NCBI RefSeq assembly: GCF_900102375.1
Contig: NZ_FNBO01000001.1
Location: 412,627 to 476,626 of the forward strand
Length of the DNA stretch: 64,000 bases
Origin: Halorubrum xinjiangense
Lineage (GTDB): Archaea > Halobacteriota > Halobacteria > Halobacteriales > Haloferacaceae
Direction of reading: 5' to 3'
Shown: in pieces, positions 26,551-34,543 of the stretch
How positions within the stretch are numbered: the first letter of the stretch is position 1
Layout of the letters: each line of letters starts with the position of its first letter
Notes under the pieces: generated by a model
Seen by the model: the letters and a program-made list of their open reading frames with translations, nothing else
Databases searched by the model: none
Told to the model about the DNA's origin: nothing
Position numbers and translations under genes: made by a program

Positions 26551-26622
26551 CAGCGGCCGGTCGGTCGGCGGTCGGTCAGCGGCCGGTCGGTCGGTGGTCG
26601 GTCAGCGGCCGGTCGGTCGGCG
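26551..26622. repeat. 26-bp tandem repeat between topA and the sensor kinase
   Basis: The unit begins cagcggccggtcggtcgg and recurs at 26551, 26577 and 26603, a 26-bp period; the third copy diverges after about 20 bases. Partial units (tcggtcag, gtcggtcggtcag) precede the first. The tract ends 17 bp before the topA stop codon. No spacers are present, so it is not a CRISPR array. It may act as a transcription-end or supercoiling-sensitive tract, or simply be slippage-derived. Confidence 0.8.
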
Positions 26623-26638
26623 ACCGCTCGGCGATTGG

Positions 26639-29236
26639 TCAGTCGGCCTTGGCCTGCCAGTCGCGGACGGTGTCGGGACCGACGCCGTCGACGTCGGCCG
26701 CCAGGTCGTCCGGGTCGGCCGACTTGAGCGAGTCGACGCCGTCGACGCCGGCGTCTTTGAGCTTCGCCGCGGTCTTCTCGCCGATCCCCTCGACCGCCTG
26801 GAGCTCCGACCCCTCCTGGCGGGCCGTGAACTCCCGGTAGTTACAGATCGGACAGCCCAGCTCCCACGGTTCGTCGCCGGAGTGGACCCGGAGGTGCGGG
26901 AGGTCGTGCTCCTCGCAGGTCTCGTCGGTGATCTCGATCTCGCCGCGCCGGGGGAGCGGGAGCGAGTAGTCGCAGTCGGGGTAACGCGTACAGCCGACGA
27001 GCCGGGAGCCGGAGCGGAGGCGTTTGATCGCGAGCTCGCCGCCGTGTTCTCCTCCGCAGTCGGGGCAGACGCCGATCACCTCGTCCTCCTGCTCGTCCGC
27101 CTCGTCCGCCTTACACTGCGGGCAGCCGTGGACGAACGTCTTCCGGCCCGCGAGCATCTTCACGTGGCGGAGGTCGTGCTCCTCGCAGCTCTCGTCCAAG
27201 ATGAGCGGTTTCCCGGTCGAGGGGAGCGGGAGGGTGTACTCACAGTCGGGGTAGCCGTCGCAGCCGACGAAGTACGACCCCTGCCGCGACTTCCGGACGA
27301 GCAGGTCCGAGCCACACTCCGGGCACGGGCCGAGCGTCTTGTCCGCCTTCAGCGAGTTCTGGAGGTGGTCGCCGACCGCCTCGCGCGACTCCGTGAGGTC
27401 GTCGAACACGCGCGAGAGCAGCCCGCGGGAGGCCTCTGTCACCTCGTCGTACGCCTTCTCGCCGGCCGCGATGGCCGCCATGTCCTGTTCGAGCTGGGCG
27501 GTCATCTCCTCGCTTACGATCCGGTCGGCGAACTCCTCGGCGGCCTCGACGACCGCCTCGGCGAGCCGCGTCGGGCGGGGTGGGTCGCTCTCGACGTAGT
27601 TGCGGTCGTACAGCTTCTCGATGGTCCGGTGGCGGGTCGCCTTCGTGCCCAGCTGCCGCTTCTCCATTTTCTCGATGAGCCGCGACTGGCCGTAGCGCCG
27701 CGGGGGCTGGGTCTCCTTGGCCTCGGTGGTCCGGTCCGACAGCGACAGCGTCTCGCCGACCTCGACGTCCGGGACGATCCGCTCGTCGCTGGAGCGGTAC
27801 GGGTAGACGTCGTGGTAGCCGGCCTCCAGCAGTCGCTTCCCGTTGGCCTTCAGCCGCAGGCCGCCGTCGGCGACGAGGTCGGCGGGGCCGCTCGCCTCGT
27901 CCGAGTTCCGGAGCGCGGCGAGCCCGTCCGCGCCCTCGGCGATGGGCGTCGCCTCGCCGTTCGCGAGCGCGACGACGCGCAGGCGCTCCCACGTCGCGGG
28001 GTCGGCGCAGGTGGCGAGGAACCGGCGGACGATCAGCTCGTACACCTCCCACTCGTCGTCGGAGAGGTCGGCGGCCGAGGGGAGCTCGCCCGTGGGATGG
28101 ATCGGCGGGTGGTCGGTCGTCTCCTCGTCGCCCTCGGTGGGCTCGATGTCTCGGTCGCCGTCGAGCAGGCTCGCGGCGTCTTTCCCGAACGTCGACGCCG
28201 CGGAGAGATCCTCGATCAGCTCCTCGGGCTCCAGATCGTCGGGATACACCGTGTTGTCGGTCCGCGGGTAGGTGACGTAGCCGGCGGTGTAGAGGTCCTC
28301 CGCGAGCGACATGGCGCGCTGCGCGGAGTAGCCGAGCGACCCCGCCGCGCGGATGAACGCGGTGGTGTTGAACGGCGTCGGCGGGTCATCGGTCTGGGTC
28401 CGGCGGTCAACGTCGTCGACGGTCGCCTCGTCGGCCGCGTCGAGCGCCTCGGTGAGCGTCTCGGCGGCCGCCTCGTCCCAGACGCGCTCGCGCTCGTTGC
28501 CCTCGTCGTTTAAGTAGAAGTAGCGCGCCTCGAAGGGGTCGCCGCTCGTCTTCGCCAGCTCGCCCGTCAGCTCCCAGTAGGACTCGGGGTCGAACGCCTG
28601 GATCTCGCGCTCGCGGTCGACGATGAGCTTGAGCGTCGGCCCTTGGACTCGGCCTACCGAGATGAAGTCGTCGCCGAGCTGTCGGGCCGAGAGGGAGAGG
28701 AACCGGGTGAGCGCCGCACCCCACGTGAGGTCGATGGTCTGGCGGGCCTCGCCGGCGGCCGCCAGCTCGAAGTCGAGGTCGTCGGGGTTCGCGAACGCCT
28801 CCTGGACCTCGTTTTCCGTGATCGAGGAGAAGCGCACGCGGTCGACGGGGACGTCCTCGTTCACCTCGCGGACGAGCTCGTACGCCTCCTTGCCGATGAG
28901 TTCGCCCTCGCGGTCGTAGTCGGTCGCGATGACGACGCGGGAGGCGTTGCGCGCGAGCCGGCGGAGCGCGGCGACGATCCCCTCCTGCGTCGGGGTCTTG
29001 GTGACGGGCGCGTCGATCAGCTCGACCGGCTCGACGTCGCGCCAGTCGTTGTACTCGGCGGGGAAGTCGACGCCGACGACGTGGCCGGAGAGGCCGATGC
29101 ACCGCTTGCCGCCCCACTCGTAGACGTTGACGTCGTTCATCCGCTCCGCGGTGGCGGACTCGCCGCTCAGGATGTCGGCGATGCGCCGCGCAGCGTTGTC
29201 CTTCTCCGTGATTATCAGCTCGGGGCCGCGACTCAT
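26639..29236 (-). CDS. topA: DNA topoisomerase I (type IA)
   Basis: An 865-residue type IA topoisomerase, which relaxes negative supercoils by single-strand passage. The Toprim domain has the acidic 'VVIATDYDREGELIGKEAYE' (D106, D108, E110), and the catalytic tyrosine is in 'YTAGYVTYPRTDNTVYPDD' (Y323). Three C-terminal zinc-ribbon units are visible ('LGPCPECGSDLLVRKSR', 'VIGVCPDCGGEHGG' and a third ending 'LGCPICNYREF'), then a helix-hairpin-helix-like tail 'LQAVEGIGEKTAAKLKDAGV'. The start MSRGPELIITEKDNAARRIA is the usual one. It is divergent from the small gene at 29.4 kb. Confidence 0.96.
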   Translation of the reverse strand: MSRGPELIITEKDNAARRIADILSGESATAERMNDVNVYEWGGKRCIGLSGHVVGVDFPAEYNDWRDVEPVELIDAPVTKTPTQEGIVAALRRLARNASRVVIATDYDREGELIGKEAYELVREVNEDVPVDRVRFSSITENEVQEAFANPDDLDFELAAAGEARQTIDLTWGAALTRFLSLSARQLGDDFISVGRVQGPTLKLIVDREREIQAFDPESYWELTGELAKTSGDPFEARYFYLNDEGNERERVWDEAAAETLTEALDAADEATVDDVDRRTQTDDPPTPFNTTAFIRAAGSLGYSAQRAMSLAEDLYTAGYVTYPRTDNTVYPDDLEPEELIEDLSAASTFGKDAASLLDGDRDIEPTEGDEETTDHPPIHPTGELPSAADLSDDEWEVYELIVRRFLATCADPATWERLRVVALANGEATPIAEGADGLAALRNSDEASGPADLVADGGLRLKANGKRLLEAGYHDVYPYRSSDERIVPDVEVGETLSLSDRTTEAKETQPPRRYGQSRLIEKMEKRQLGTKATRHRTIEKLYDRNYVESDPPRPTRLAEAVVEAAEEFADRIVSEEMTAQLEQDMAAIAAGEKAYDEVTEASRGLLSRVFDDLTESREAVGDHLQNSLKADKTLGPCPECGSDLLVRKSRQGSYFVGCDGYPDCEYTLPLPSTGKPLILDESCEEHDLRHVKMLAGRKTFVHGCPQCKADEADEQEDEVIGVCPDCGGEHGGELAIKRLRSGSRLVGCTRYPDCDYSLPLPRRGEIEITDETCEEHDLPHLRVHSGDEPWELGCPICNYREFTARQEGSELQAVEGIGEKTAAKLKDAGVDGVDSLKSADPDDLAADVDGVGPDTVRDWQAKAD

Positions 29237-29314
29237 TGCGCCGAGATAGGCCGCTCCCGGGTCTAAAGCTTTCGCGACGCGATATTACCGGCAGGCTCGG
29301 GGACGGACGGCCTC

Positions 29315-29320
29315 AAAAAA
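29315..29320 (-). terminator. Oligo-T terminator of the 55-residue gene
   Basis: On the minus strand a run of six T's begins 19 bases after the stop codon at 29339. Oligo-T runs without a hairpin are the normal archaeal intrinsic terminator. Confidence 0.5.
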
Positions 29321-29338
29321 CGAATCGGCGCGCGACCG

Positions 29339-29506
29339 TCACCGGGCCGCGTCGTCGGACTCGGCGAGGAACTCCGCATCTGTCGCCTCGCGGTACGGTT
29401 CCGGCGGTTCGTCGTCCGCGTCGAGTTCGCGCCGTGCGAGGTGGTTCTCGAGTTGGCGGCGCTTGTTCCTCCCTTTCCGCTCGCGACCCGATTTCGTGTC
29501 TGGCAT
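29339..29506 (-). CDS. Small highly charged haloarchaeal protein
   Basis: A 55-residue protein, MPDTKSGRERKGRNKRRQLE at the N terminus, very basic, then an acidic second half ('LDADDEPPEPYREATDAEFL'). The frame extends to 29590, but the ATG at 29506 matches a type of small conserved haloarchaeal protein and a better start context. The basic half could bind nucleic acid; that is inference only. It is preceded by repeat copy C about 150 bp upstream and followed by an oligo-T run. Length and composition offer no further clue. Confidence 0.55.
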   Translation of the reverse strand: MPDTKSGRERKGRNKRRQLENHLARRELDADDEPPEPYREATDAEFLAESDDAAR

Positions 29507-29655
29507 CGTCACCCGTGACAACAGTTCCCATACATATGAATCTTGTGTCGGTGTGCGAATATATCCGCGAAAGACGGGAGCAGACGCCATCGAAGCAGAG
29601 CAGCCCGATACCGGGGGCTGAATATTTAACTGTCGACGGACAGCAGCGACGATTA

Positions 29656-29959
29656 CTTATAAATAAACGATGCGGTGGCGCGTGCCGACGAGCGGCCGAC
29701 AGGCCGCAAGTCGCACGCGCGAGGGAGTCGGTGGTCCGGAGCGAAGCGGAGGACCACCGACGAGGCTGGGGAGGTGTGAGGCTGCGGTTGCGGTGCGGGC
29801 GGGTCTCAAAGGGGCAGCCGCGAGGGCGACGTAGGCGATGTAAGCACCACAGGGAGCGAACGGAGTGAGCGACTGAGGAGCGCAGCGAGCGTACGTCGCT
29901 CTCGCGGCTGGGGCTTTGGCGCTGTTTGCCATCGATCCGCAGTCAACCGTTTATAAATA
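29656..29959 (+). repeat. Dispersed ~300-bp structured element, copy C
   Basis: Complete copy with AT boxes at both ends: cttataaata (29656-29665) and tttataaata (29950-29959). P1 is 29678-29720, its inner stem GCGGCC/GGCCGC (29692-29697/29702-29707) replacing GCGCCC/GGGCGC of other copies. P2 is a perfect 11-bp stem 29727-29737/29751-29761 with the 13-nt loop ggagcgaagcgga. P3: CAAAG/CTTTG (29807-29811/29914-29918) and inner 29816-29831/29894-29909 with one G-U pair. The rest of the 700-bp non-coding interval around it holds the tRNA-Ser scar and nothing else recognised. Confidence 0.88.
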
Positions 29960-30068
29960 ACTAACAGCGACGCCACCCGGTTAGTTATAAACGAGCAATT
30001 GGACAGGATCGTCGACGTCGGACTCGCTCATCGCTAGCGCTCTTCGCTCGTAGTCGGCGTCGACAGAA

Positions 30069-30092
30069 CGCCAGGAGAGGGATTTGAACCCC
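30069..30092 (-). repeat. 24-bp copy of the tRNA-Ser 3' end (attachment-site-like scar)
   Basis: The 24 bases at 30069-30092 are identical to 30206-30229, the discriminator through T-arm of tRNA-Ser(GGA), in the same orientation and 137 bp downstream of the tRNA. Archaeal and phage integrases use tRNA 3' ends as attB and leave such a copy. An inverted partial T-arm (ggttcaaatcc at 30127-30137) lies between them. No integrase or cargo gene is present in the gap. Confidence 0.7.
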
Positions 30093-30205
30093 AGTCGTTC
30101 CGCTCGCTACGCTCGCTCCACTCCCTGGTTCAAATCCGTAGACGCTTCGCTGTCGCGGTACTCGCTCGTCGCTGTCGCTCCTCGCTCGTTGTTGCGACAG
30201 CGAAG

Positions 30206-30287
30206 CGCCAGGAGAGGGATTTGAACCCCCGATCCCGGATGGGAACACGCTTTCCAGGCGTGCGCCTTACCACTCGGCCATCCTGGC
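30206..30287 (-). tRNA. tRNA-Ser(GGA)
   Basis: An 82-nt class II tRNA with acceptor GCCAGGA/TCCTGGC, anticodon stem CACGC/GCGTG and loop CTGGAAA giving anticodon GGA, a long variable arm, T arm GGGGG-TTCAAAT-CCCTC and discriminator G. No intron and no encoded CCA. Its 3' end is duplicated 137 bp downstream, which marks it as a probable integration target. Confidence 0.95.
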
Positions 30288-30314
30288 TCACGCGGAGATA
30301 ATCCGGTGCGACTG

Positions 30315-30575
30315 TTAAGTCCTTCTTTTCGCACGCACCCGGACCTCGGCGAGGTACGTGATACCGGCCGACGCGACGGCGACGCCGACCGCGACGAGCG
30401 CCAGCCCCGCGAGACCGAGCGGTAGCGACCCGGGACCGACGAGTCGGTACCCCTGCGCGAGCGCGAGGAAGGCGAACCCGCCGACGACGCCCCACAGCGC
30501 CGCGGACCGCGCTCTGGCGCGCGGCGTCGCGAGCGCGCCGGGAGCCTCGGCCGATTCCGCCCCGCTGTCGGCCAT
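30315..30575 (-). CDS. Small two-pass membrane protein
   Basis: An 86-residue protein with an acidic N-terminal 15 residues (MADSGAESAEAPGALATPRA) and two hydrophobic segments at about 25-44 (ALWGVVGGFAFLALAQGYRL) and 50-75 (LPLGLAGLALVAVGVAVASA), ending in a basic tail 'EVRVRAKRRT'. Its start codon directly abuts the stop of ridA, so the two are in one transcript. No family is recognised. A role tied to RidA cannot be inferred from sequence. tRNA-Ser lies just downstream on the same strand. Confidence 0.6.
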   Translation of the reverse strand: MADSGAESAEAPGALATPRARARSAALWGVVGGFAFLALAQGYRLVGPGSLPLGLAGLALVAVGVAVASAGITYLAEVRVRAKRRT

Positions 30576-30956
30576 CTACTCGACGACGGCGACCGCCTCG
30601 ATCTCGACGCCGGCGCCCTTCGGGAGCGCCCCCGCCTCGACCGCGGAGCGGGCCGGCGGCGACTCGTCGAAGTAGCCGGCGTACGTCTCGTTCATCTCGT
30701 CGAAGTCGCCCATGTCGGCGAGGAACACCGTCGTCTTAAGCACGTCCTCGGGTCCGGCGCCCGCCTCCTCTAACACCGCGAGGAGGTTGTCGAGCGCCTG
30801 CTCGGTCTGGACCGCGATCGGCGCGTCGTCGAGGAGGTCACCGTCGGGCGTCAGCGGGATCTGCCCGGCCGTGAACACGAGGTCGCCGTCGGTCGTCGCT
30901 TGGCTGTACGCGCCCACCGCCGCCGGAGCGTCGTCCGTGTGAATGGTCTCCTTCAT
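30576..30956 (-). CDS. ridA: RidA/YjgF family enamine/imine deaminase
   Basis: A 126-residue RidA-family protein that hydrolyses reactive enamines and imines formed by PLP enzymes such as threonine dehydratase. The family core is clear: 'APAAVGAYSQATTDGDLVFT', 'AGQIPLTPDGDL', 'VLKTTVFLADMGDFDEMNET' and the C-terminal 'ESPPARSAVEAGALPKGAGV', which includes the key Arg (PPARS). It starts at the ATG at 30956; the longer frame upstream lacks family sequence. An ilvA gene is present in this window 17 kb away, so both parts of the toxicity-repair pair occur. It is followed by a small membrane-protein gene. Confidence 0.93.
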   Translation of the reverse strand: MKETIHTDDAPAAVGAYSQATTDGDLVFTAGQIPLTPDGDLLDDAPIAVQTEQALDNLLAVLEEAGAGPEDVLKTTVFLADMGDFDEMNETYAGYFDESPPARSAVEAGALPKGAGVEIEAVAVVE

Positions 30957-31087
30957 GCGGGTGCGCCTTCGACCGGCGGACTCAAGAGTACTCTGGAGGG
31001 GAGTCGTCGGATCCATCCAAGCCAAGCCGCCGAACCGAATCGACCCCACCGCCAGACACAAGCGGCTGGGATGGTAACACGACACGT

Positions 31088-31492
31088 ATGACGGGTGATC
31101 AGCTCCTCCCGCTCGCCGCGATCTTCGCCGGCGTGGTGGCGCTCAACCTCGCGGTGACGTGGCTGCTGGTCCGGCGGAACCGCGACCCCGCGGAGCTGTT
31201 CGGCTCGGTTGCGACCCGCTCGTCGGACGCTGACGGCGACGGGGAGGACGTCGGGCCGACGCTCGCGCTCGACCGCGACCCGGACGCCGACGGGACGGAC
31301 GGGACGGGTGAGTCCGATACCGAGGGCGGTCCCCCGCCGCTCGACGCCGACGGGGAGACCGTCGTCTGCCGGCACTGCGGCGCCGAGAACCGCGCCGGCT
31401 ACCGGTACTGCCGGTGGTGCGCCCAGTCGGGGTTCGTCGACGAGGACGCCGACATCACCGCGGGGACCGCGATGACCGATCGGTCGCTGTAG
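31088..31492 (+). CDS. One-pass membrane protein with C-terminal zinc ribbon
   Basis: A 134-residue protein with an N-terminal transmembrane segment at about residues 6-27 (LPLAAIFAGVVALNLAVTWL), a long acidic linker and a zinc ribbon 'CRHCGAENRAGYRYCRWC' (two CxxC motifs at residues about 93-96 and 107-110). The topology puts the ribbon in the cytoplasm or on the outer face; it is not determined. Such haloarchaeal proteins are common and have no assigned function. It is divergent from ridA, 131 bp from it, and converges with ubaA. Confidence 0.65.
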   Translation: MTGDQLLPLAAIFAGVVALNLAVTWLLVRRNRDPAELFGSVATRSSDADGDGEDVGPTLALDRDPDADGTDGTGESDTEGGPPPLDADGETVVCRHCGAENRAGYRYCRWCAQSGFVDEDADITAGTAMTDRSL

Positions 31493-31530
31493 GCGTTCTG
31501 CGGCGGTTGTGGCGGTCTCGGACCGCTGTG

Positions 31531-32343
31531 TTAGGCCGCGTCGATCTGACAGCCGGCGGCGTAGTCGATCCCCTCGATGGTGTCGATGCCGTCGTCGCCG
31601 CAGACCGGACAGTCCGGGTTGCGCGCGTACGGCACCGTCTCGAACGAGAGGTCCATCGCGTCGTAAAACAGCATGCGCCCGACGAGCGGGTCGCCCACGT
31701 CCATGATCAGCTTCACCGTCTCCGTCGCCTGAAGGCAGCCGACCGTCCCGGGGAGGACGCCGAGGACGCCGGTGCTGGCGCAGTCGGGCACCGTCCCGGG
31801 CTCCGGCGGCTCCGGGAACAGACAGCGGTAACAGGGGCCCTCGGGCGACAGCGTCGTCACCTGTCCCTCGAACTTGTAGATGGCGCCGTGCGAGACCGGC
31901 ACCTCCTCGATCCGGGCGGCGTCGTTCACCACGTAGCGGGTGGCGAAGTTGTCAGAGCAGTCGACGACGACGTCGTAATCCGCGATCAGCTCGCGGGCGT
32001 TGCCCGCGTCGAGCCGCAGCTCGTGGCGCTCGACGTCGACGTCGGGGTTGAGGTCGGCGACGAACGCGGCCGCCGAGTCGACTTTCTTGCGCCCCACGTC
32101 GCCGTCGCCGTGGATGACCTGTCGCTGGAGGTTCGACCGCTCGACGACGTCGTCGTCGACGACCCCGATCGTCCCGACCCCCGCGGCCGCGAGGTACTGG
32201 ATCGCCGGGGCGCCGAGCCCGCCCGCGCCGACGACGAGGACGCGGGCGTCGAGCAGCCGCTTTTGCCCCTCCGGGCCGATGTCGTCTAAGATGACGTGCC
32301 GGGAGTAGCGGTCGAGTTGGGTCGCGTCGAGCGAGAGGCTCAT
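31531..32343 (-). CDS. ubaA: SAMP-activating enzyme E1-like (UbaA)
   Basis: A 270-residue E1-like enzyme that adenylates the ubiquitin-like SAMP proteins for protein conjugation and for sulfur transfer to tRNA thiouridine and molybdopterin. It has the Rossmann ATP site 'VLVVGAGGLGAPAIQYLAAA', the 'NLQRQVIHGDGDVGRKKVDS' arginine/lysine motif and zinc CxxC pairs 'CYRC' (C171/C174) and 'CPVC'. The catalytic cysteine is C188 in 'GTVPDCASTGVLG', the same number as in the studied Haloferax enzyme. The start is the ATG at 32343. It lies convergent to the 31.1-31.5 kb gene. Confidence 0.95.
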   Translation of the reverse strand: MSLSLDATQLDRYSRHVILDDIGPEGQKRLLDARVLVVGAGGLGAPAIQYLAAAGVGTIGVVDDDVVERSNLQRQVIHGDGDVGRKKVDSAAAFVADLNPDVDVERHELRLDAGNARELIADYDVVVDCSDNFATRYVVNDAARIEEVPVSHGAIYKFEGQVTTLSPEGPCYRCLFPEPPEPGTVPDCASTGVLGVLPGTVGCLQATETVKLIMDVGDPLVGRMLFYDAMDLSFETVPYARNPDCPVCGDDGIDTIEGIDYAAGCQIDAA

Positions 32344-32440
32344 GTCCGTGCCCAGTGCCGGCGCGGATATAATCGTGTTCCCGGAGCGGCGGTCGGGACG
32401 CCGCGGCCGGCGCTTCCCGAGGCGCCGCCGCGTGGTCGGT

Positions 32441-33829
32441 TCACTCCGTCGTCGCCCCCACGGCGTCGGTCATCCAGCAGTCGTCGACGTCGCCGAGGGA
32501 GGTGTCCGTGTCTCCGCTCCCGCCGCCGACCCGGACGAGTCGGAACTCGTAGCGGCCGGTGACGCTCCCGTTCTCGCGCGTGACGACCTCGACGGTCGCT
32601 TCGCTGTCGGCTATCTCGGGCACCGAGTACTGCGCCGTGTCGTACGTGAGCATCGGCGCGTACTGCTCCGTCTCGAACAGCTCGACGTACTGTCCGGTCG
32701 AACCGACGACCTCCCTGTTCTCCGGCGACGCGAACGCCCGCAGGGTCCGGACGCCGTCGTTCGTCTCGTCGTCGTTGTAGCGGAGCGCGTTCATCTGGAT
32801 CTGAACGACCTGCAGCGCGGACCGATCGCAGGTGGGAGAGCGGGCGGTGTTCCTGGCGGCCTCGCCGGTCAGGTCGCCGTCCGTGACCGCGACGGTATTC
32901 CCGTCATCGTCCCCGGTGGACCCCTCGCTCCCGCCGTCGCTGCCGTTCGTCGACCCGGTCGCGTCCGCGTCCGTCGCCGACGGGTCTGCCGTTCCGTCGT
33001 CTCCGACGCCAGCGAGCCCGTCCGGACCGCCGACCCCGGCGGTACCGGCAGCGAATCCGGCTCCGGCTGCCGCGACGAGGAGCGCGACGACGGCGACGGC
33101 TGCGAGGACGGTCCGCGGAGAGCGCCGATCGCTGTTCGCGTCGGGGGCACCAGAGTCGGTCGCCCTCGCTCCGTCGCTCGGATCGGGCGCAGCGGCGGCG
33201 TCACCCGGTCGGTCGGGAGTCCGCGAACCGGCGGCCGATTCGGCGCCGGTTCGGTCGGTGGGTGGCGGAGTGGTATCGCCTCCCGTCACGCCCGACGCGA
33301 CGGCGCCCACCGCTCCGCCGTCATCAGCCGCCGTTCCGTCGTCATCCGACTCGTCGCCGTCCGACTCGTCGCCGTCGACATCGGTCACACCGTCCCCTTC
33401 GTCGTCGACCGCGGCGGCGGCAGAATCGGTCGCGCCTTCGTACGCTTCGGACCGGACCGGGACGCCGAGGATACGGTCGGCGATGGCGTTCGCCTTCGCC
33501 GCCGGCACGGCGTAGAGGAGGCGGTCTCGGAGGTCCGCCGGCGTCACCACGTCGGCGTCGAGTCCGGAATCCGAGTCGTCGAGTAGGCCGTCGCTCGCGA
33601 CGACGACCGCGTCGACCGAGTCGGCGGGGACGCGCTCGGTCGCGGCCGAGACGACGAACAGGTCTGTCCGTCGGTCTCCCTCCGACACCGTGACGCGCGG
33701 CGCGTCGACGTCGACGCCGTCGGCGGTCGCCGCGTACGTCTCGCCGACGAGCGTCGCGAACGCGTCGCTGTCGAGCGACTCAACTTCGGTTGCGAACGCG
33801 TCGAGGGGAATTGGGCTGCTCGCGGTCAC
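32441..33829 (-). CDS. Membrane protein with restriction-endonuclease-like N terminus and DUF4864-like C terminus
   Basis: A 462-residue protein. Residues about 1-125 resemble the Mrr-like or endonuclease-fold domain seen in several haloarchaeal proteins ('VVVASDGLLDDSDSGLDADV'), followed by an acidic low-complexity linker (130-235), one transmembrane helix at 239-262 (TVLAAVAVVALLVAAAGAGF) and another Ser/Asp/Gly linker. From about 340 to the end the layout 'ALQVVQIQMNALRYNDDETN', 'LRAFASPENREV', 'LFETEQYAPML' and 'DDCWMTDAV' matches the DUF4864 pattern. The link between the two domains is unusual. No enzymatic activity is claimed; no neighbours explain it. Domain identities are from pattern only. 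Confidence 0.6.
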   Translation of the reverse strand: MTASSPIPLDAFATEVESLDSDAFATLVGETYAATADGVDVDAPRVTVSEGDRRTDLFVVSAATERVPADSVDAVVVASDGLLDDSDSGLDADVVTPADLRDRLLYAVPAAKANAIADRILGVPVRSEAYEGATDSAAAAVDDEGDGVTDVDGDESDGDESDDDGTAADDGGAVGAVASGVTGGDTTPPPTDRTGAESAAGSRTPDRPGDAAAAPDPSDGARATDSGAPDANSDRRSPRTVLAAVAVVALLVAAAGAGFAAGTAGVGGPDGLAGVGDDGTADPSATDADATGSTNGSDGGSEGSTGDDDGNTVAVTDGDLTGEAARNTARSPTCDRSALQVVQIQMNALRYNDDETNDGVRTLRAFASPENREVVGSTGQYVELFETEQYAPMLTYDTAQYSVPEIADSEATVEVVTRENGSVTGRYEFRLVRVGGGSGDTDTSLGDVDDCWMTDAVGATTE

Positions 33830-33952
33830 TTGGCGATCGCCACGTGCGGTTGAGAGTATGTGACGCGGTCTCTTTGCTCTTGCGTCGAGAGCACCCGATG
33901 CCGTCTCACCGAAAAATGGACTGCGAGTAAAACGTCGGAGCGGTCGAGGGCG

Positions 33953-34543
33953 CTACTTGCCCTGCCGGTCGTTCGAGGTGACGCTCGGGCGCGTCTTCTC
34001 GGTACCCTTGCCGCGCTTGCGCTGGCCGCGGCCCTTGGTGCCGGCGGAGGTGAGCCCGCGGTACGCGCGGCCCTTGTGGTCGTCCGAGCAGATCCAGTTC
34101 AGCTGGTCGTCGTTCTCGATCGCCGGGTGGGCGGGGTCCACGAGGATGACCTCGTGCCACTTCTGAGAGCCGTCCTCACCGACCCAGTAGGAGTTGAGCA
34201 CGCGGAGGTTGCGGTACTTCCGCGAGGCGCGCTCCTCGGCGATGCGCTGGATCGACTTGCGCCGCGAGACGCGGTTGACGCCCTGGCGCTTCGAGCGGCG
34301 GCCCGCCTTGAAGCGCTGCTTGCGCGAGCCGCCCTTGCGGACGCTCACGCGGGCGACGATGACGCCCTGCTTGGCCTTGTAGCCCAGTTCGCGGGCCTTG
34401 TCCAGCCGGGTGGGGCGCTCGATGCGCTCGATGGCACCCTGGTCGCGCCACTCCTGTTTGCGCTGCCACTGCAGCTCCGCTAACTTCCCCTCCTTGGGGG
34501 ACCGCCACGCCTCCTTGATGTGCGAGTAGAAGCTTCGTGCCAT
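33953..34543 (-). CDS. rpl15e: 50S ribosomal protein L15e
   Basis: A 196-residue large-subunit ribosomal protein found in archaea and eukaryotes. It starts MARSFYSHIKEAWRSPKEGK and includes 'RKGGSRKQRFKAGRRSKRQG' and 'NLRVLNSYWVGEDGSQKWHE', diagnostic of L15e. The length equals the haloarchaeal norm. It binds 23S rRNA in the assembled ribosome. A short T-run (33912-33916 on this strand) follows its stop. The 320 bp upstream separate it from the divergent cobalamin operon. Confidence 0.97.
   Translation of the reverse strand: MARSFYSHIKEAWRSPKEGKLAELQWQRKQEWRDQGAIERIERPTRLDKARELGYKAKQGVIVARVSVRKGGSRKQRFKAGRRSKRQGVNRVSRRKSIQRIAEERASRKYRNLRVLNSYWVGEDGSQKWHEVILVDPAHPAIENDDQLNWICSDDHKGRAYRGLTSAGTKGRGQRKRGKGTEKTRPSVTSNDRQGK

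Noticed and set aside
26521..26640. Short direct repeats as a CRISPR array
   Set aside because: The units are contiguous 26-bp tandems without unique spacers, and there are no cas genes in the window.
25073..28513. 1146-residue open frame on the plus strand
   Set aside because: Antisense to the sensor kinase and topoisomerase I, whose motifs are intact; no recognisable domains in the frame.
29985..30334. Minus-strand frames of 75-121 residues around tRNA-Ser
   Set aside because: They translate the tRNA and its duplicated 3' end (GVQIPLLA is the T-arm read as protein).
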